Assembly (NCBI GenBank): GCA_947579605.1
Contig: OX388327.1
Location: 6,807,122-6,871,121 of the forward strand
Source: Athripsodes cinereus
Taxonomy: Eukaryota > Arthropoda > Insecta > Trichoptera > Leptoceridae
Direction: 5' to 3'
DNA length: 64,000 nucleotides
The notes beneath the pieces were generated by a model. It saw only the letters and a program-made list of their open reading frames with translations. It was not told the origin of the DNA and did not search any database. Below, one piece after another: positions 63,061 to 64,000 of this stretch. Position numbers and translations under genes: made by a program. Positions within the stretch are counted from its first letter, which is position 1, and every line of letters starts with the position of its first letter.

Positions 63061-64000
63061 AAAAAAAGAGAATAAATATAAGTATTCAGATGATTGAAGT
63101 ACATTTAAACTGAATAAAAAGAAGGTAATTCAGTAAGAAAGTGGTGTATAGGTACATGAGGTCAAATGATTGTGTCGTTGATAGTAAGTTTGTTGTTATT
63201 TTTTATTTTATTTGTTTTCTATAATTATGGTATGTGATGATATTCTATATTCTTTATGTGTGTGATATTCTTATTGATTAAGTTTAGTCGAATTTGTTTG
63301 AATATAAGTAAAAACCCTATAATCCCTCAAAGTATGAGCTCTGTTCAATTTTGAGGGTAAAACAAATAATAAAAAGAATTGTATAGGTAATTGTGTGTTT
63401 AATATGTAATGTGTTTATTGTTATCTCAATAAAAATATTTGAGTCTAAATTTTTAATTTCAATGAGCAAAGTCAATGAAACACGATATATTATAGTTACT
63501 CCGCTGTTGACTTCACTATTTGTCAGCCGGCTTTCAAGGGTTACCGCTCTCAGTGGATGACAAATTATTTCCCGGGACTCTCCGGAAAATTGGTCCATCG
63601 ATTCAGTGAACGGAATATATTTGAGATGCACGTTGGTTGTTGACAAAATGTAAAAACAAACATAATAAAATCGCTACTGTAATACAAAAATATATAGTTC
63701 TCTGTGTGCCAAAGCGAAACTGCACTATGTCATGATGCGTTATTTTTAGATATGGTGGTTCAACTTTTTTTCACAAAAATTTCATTTGCTTTTCACACGT
63801 GTGTTAACACGAAATAACTGTCAAAAATGATTGTAGATAATTGCTAATACATAAATAATGCTGTCACTTTTATCTGAAATGGTATGCGATATCTATAAAT
63901 TTAGTATGATTTTCTTACAAAATATATTATAATATAGGTAGGTAAAAAAATAATAATAATTATATTGAACAACATCACAATAAATACAGATACAAATATA
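63061..64000. other. No clear gene; possible minus-strand exon at 63484-63646
   Basis: A GC-richer block reads MDQFSGESREIICHPLRA on the minus strand, then on through SRLTNSEVNS. The splice sites around it are poor, so it is not called as a gene. Confidence 0.25.

Overview
The window looks like a piece of an AT-rich, repeat-dense insect (at least arthropod) nuclear genome. The reasons are non-LTR retrotransposons with insect-type domain order, tRNA-derived SINEs, short terminal-inverted-repeat elements, a piggyBac element with a GT-AG intron, and very short possible host exons in long AT-rich introns. There are no operons, bacterial ribosome sites, CRISPR arrays or rRNA genes. I cannot fix the order of insect from sequence alone.

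Layout. Positions 1-900 hold the RNase H and zinc-knuckle end of an I/R1-group LINE that runs in from the left. It is followed at about 1039-1211 by a possible last exon of a host gene. From 2 to 11 kb the sequence is a mosaic of retrotransposon 3' ends, a tRNA SINE, short TIR elements and a 1.06-kb Harbinger-like element that itself holds two insertions. Between 11.2 and 27.2 kb a series of small + strand ORFs have splice sites whose phases agree from one to the next (12399-12524, 24232-24361, 24534-24574, 27038-27154, with a weaker one at 11196-11277). I read these as an unrecognised host gene. Its 11.7-kb intron contains a same-strand LINE with an intact 999-codon endonuclease/reverse-transcriptase ORF (19731-22730) and a terminal hairpin tail ending near 23158.

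From 27 to 46 kb there are only repeats: SINE copies, LINE tails, compound palindromes and TIR elements. At 46014-48304 lies a piggyBac element with perfect 14-bp ends and TTAA duplications. Its transposase is broken, and the element sits inside an older LINE fragment. From 48 to 62 kb more of the same families appear, with a 288-bp foldback (54298-54585) and a hAT-type element with an 8-bp target duplication (60976-61252). A possible first coding exon lies at 62102-62218.

How the parts relate. Most of the window is nested insertion, and several insertions can be dated relative to each other because the target reads through once the insert is removed. The most frequent repeat, called R1 here, occurs in roughly 30 pieces on both strands. 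Several unrelated retrotransposon families share one feature: a short RNA-type hairpin just before the 3' tail, with paired base changes between copies. Two insertions, of 82 and 101 bp, consist of little more than such a hairpin and tail, each between target duplications.
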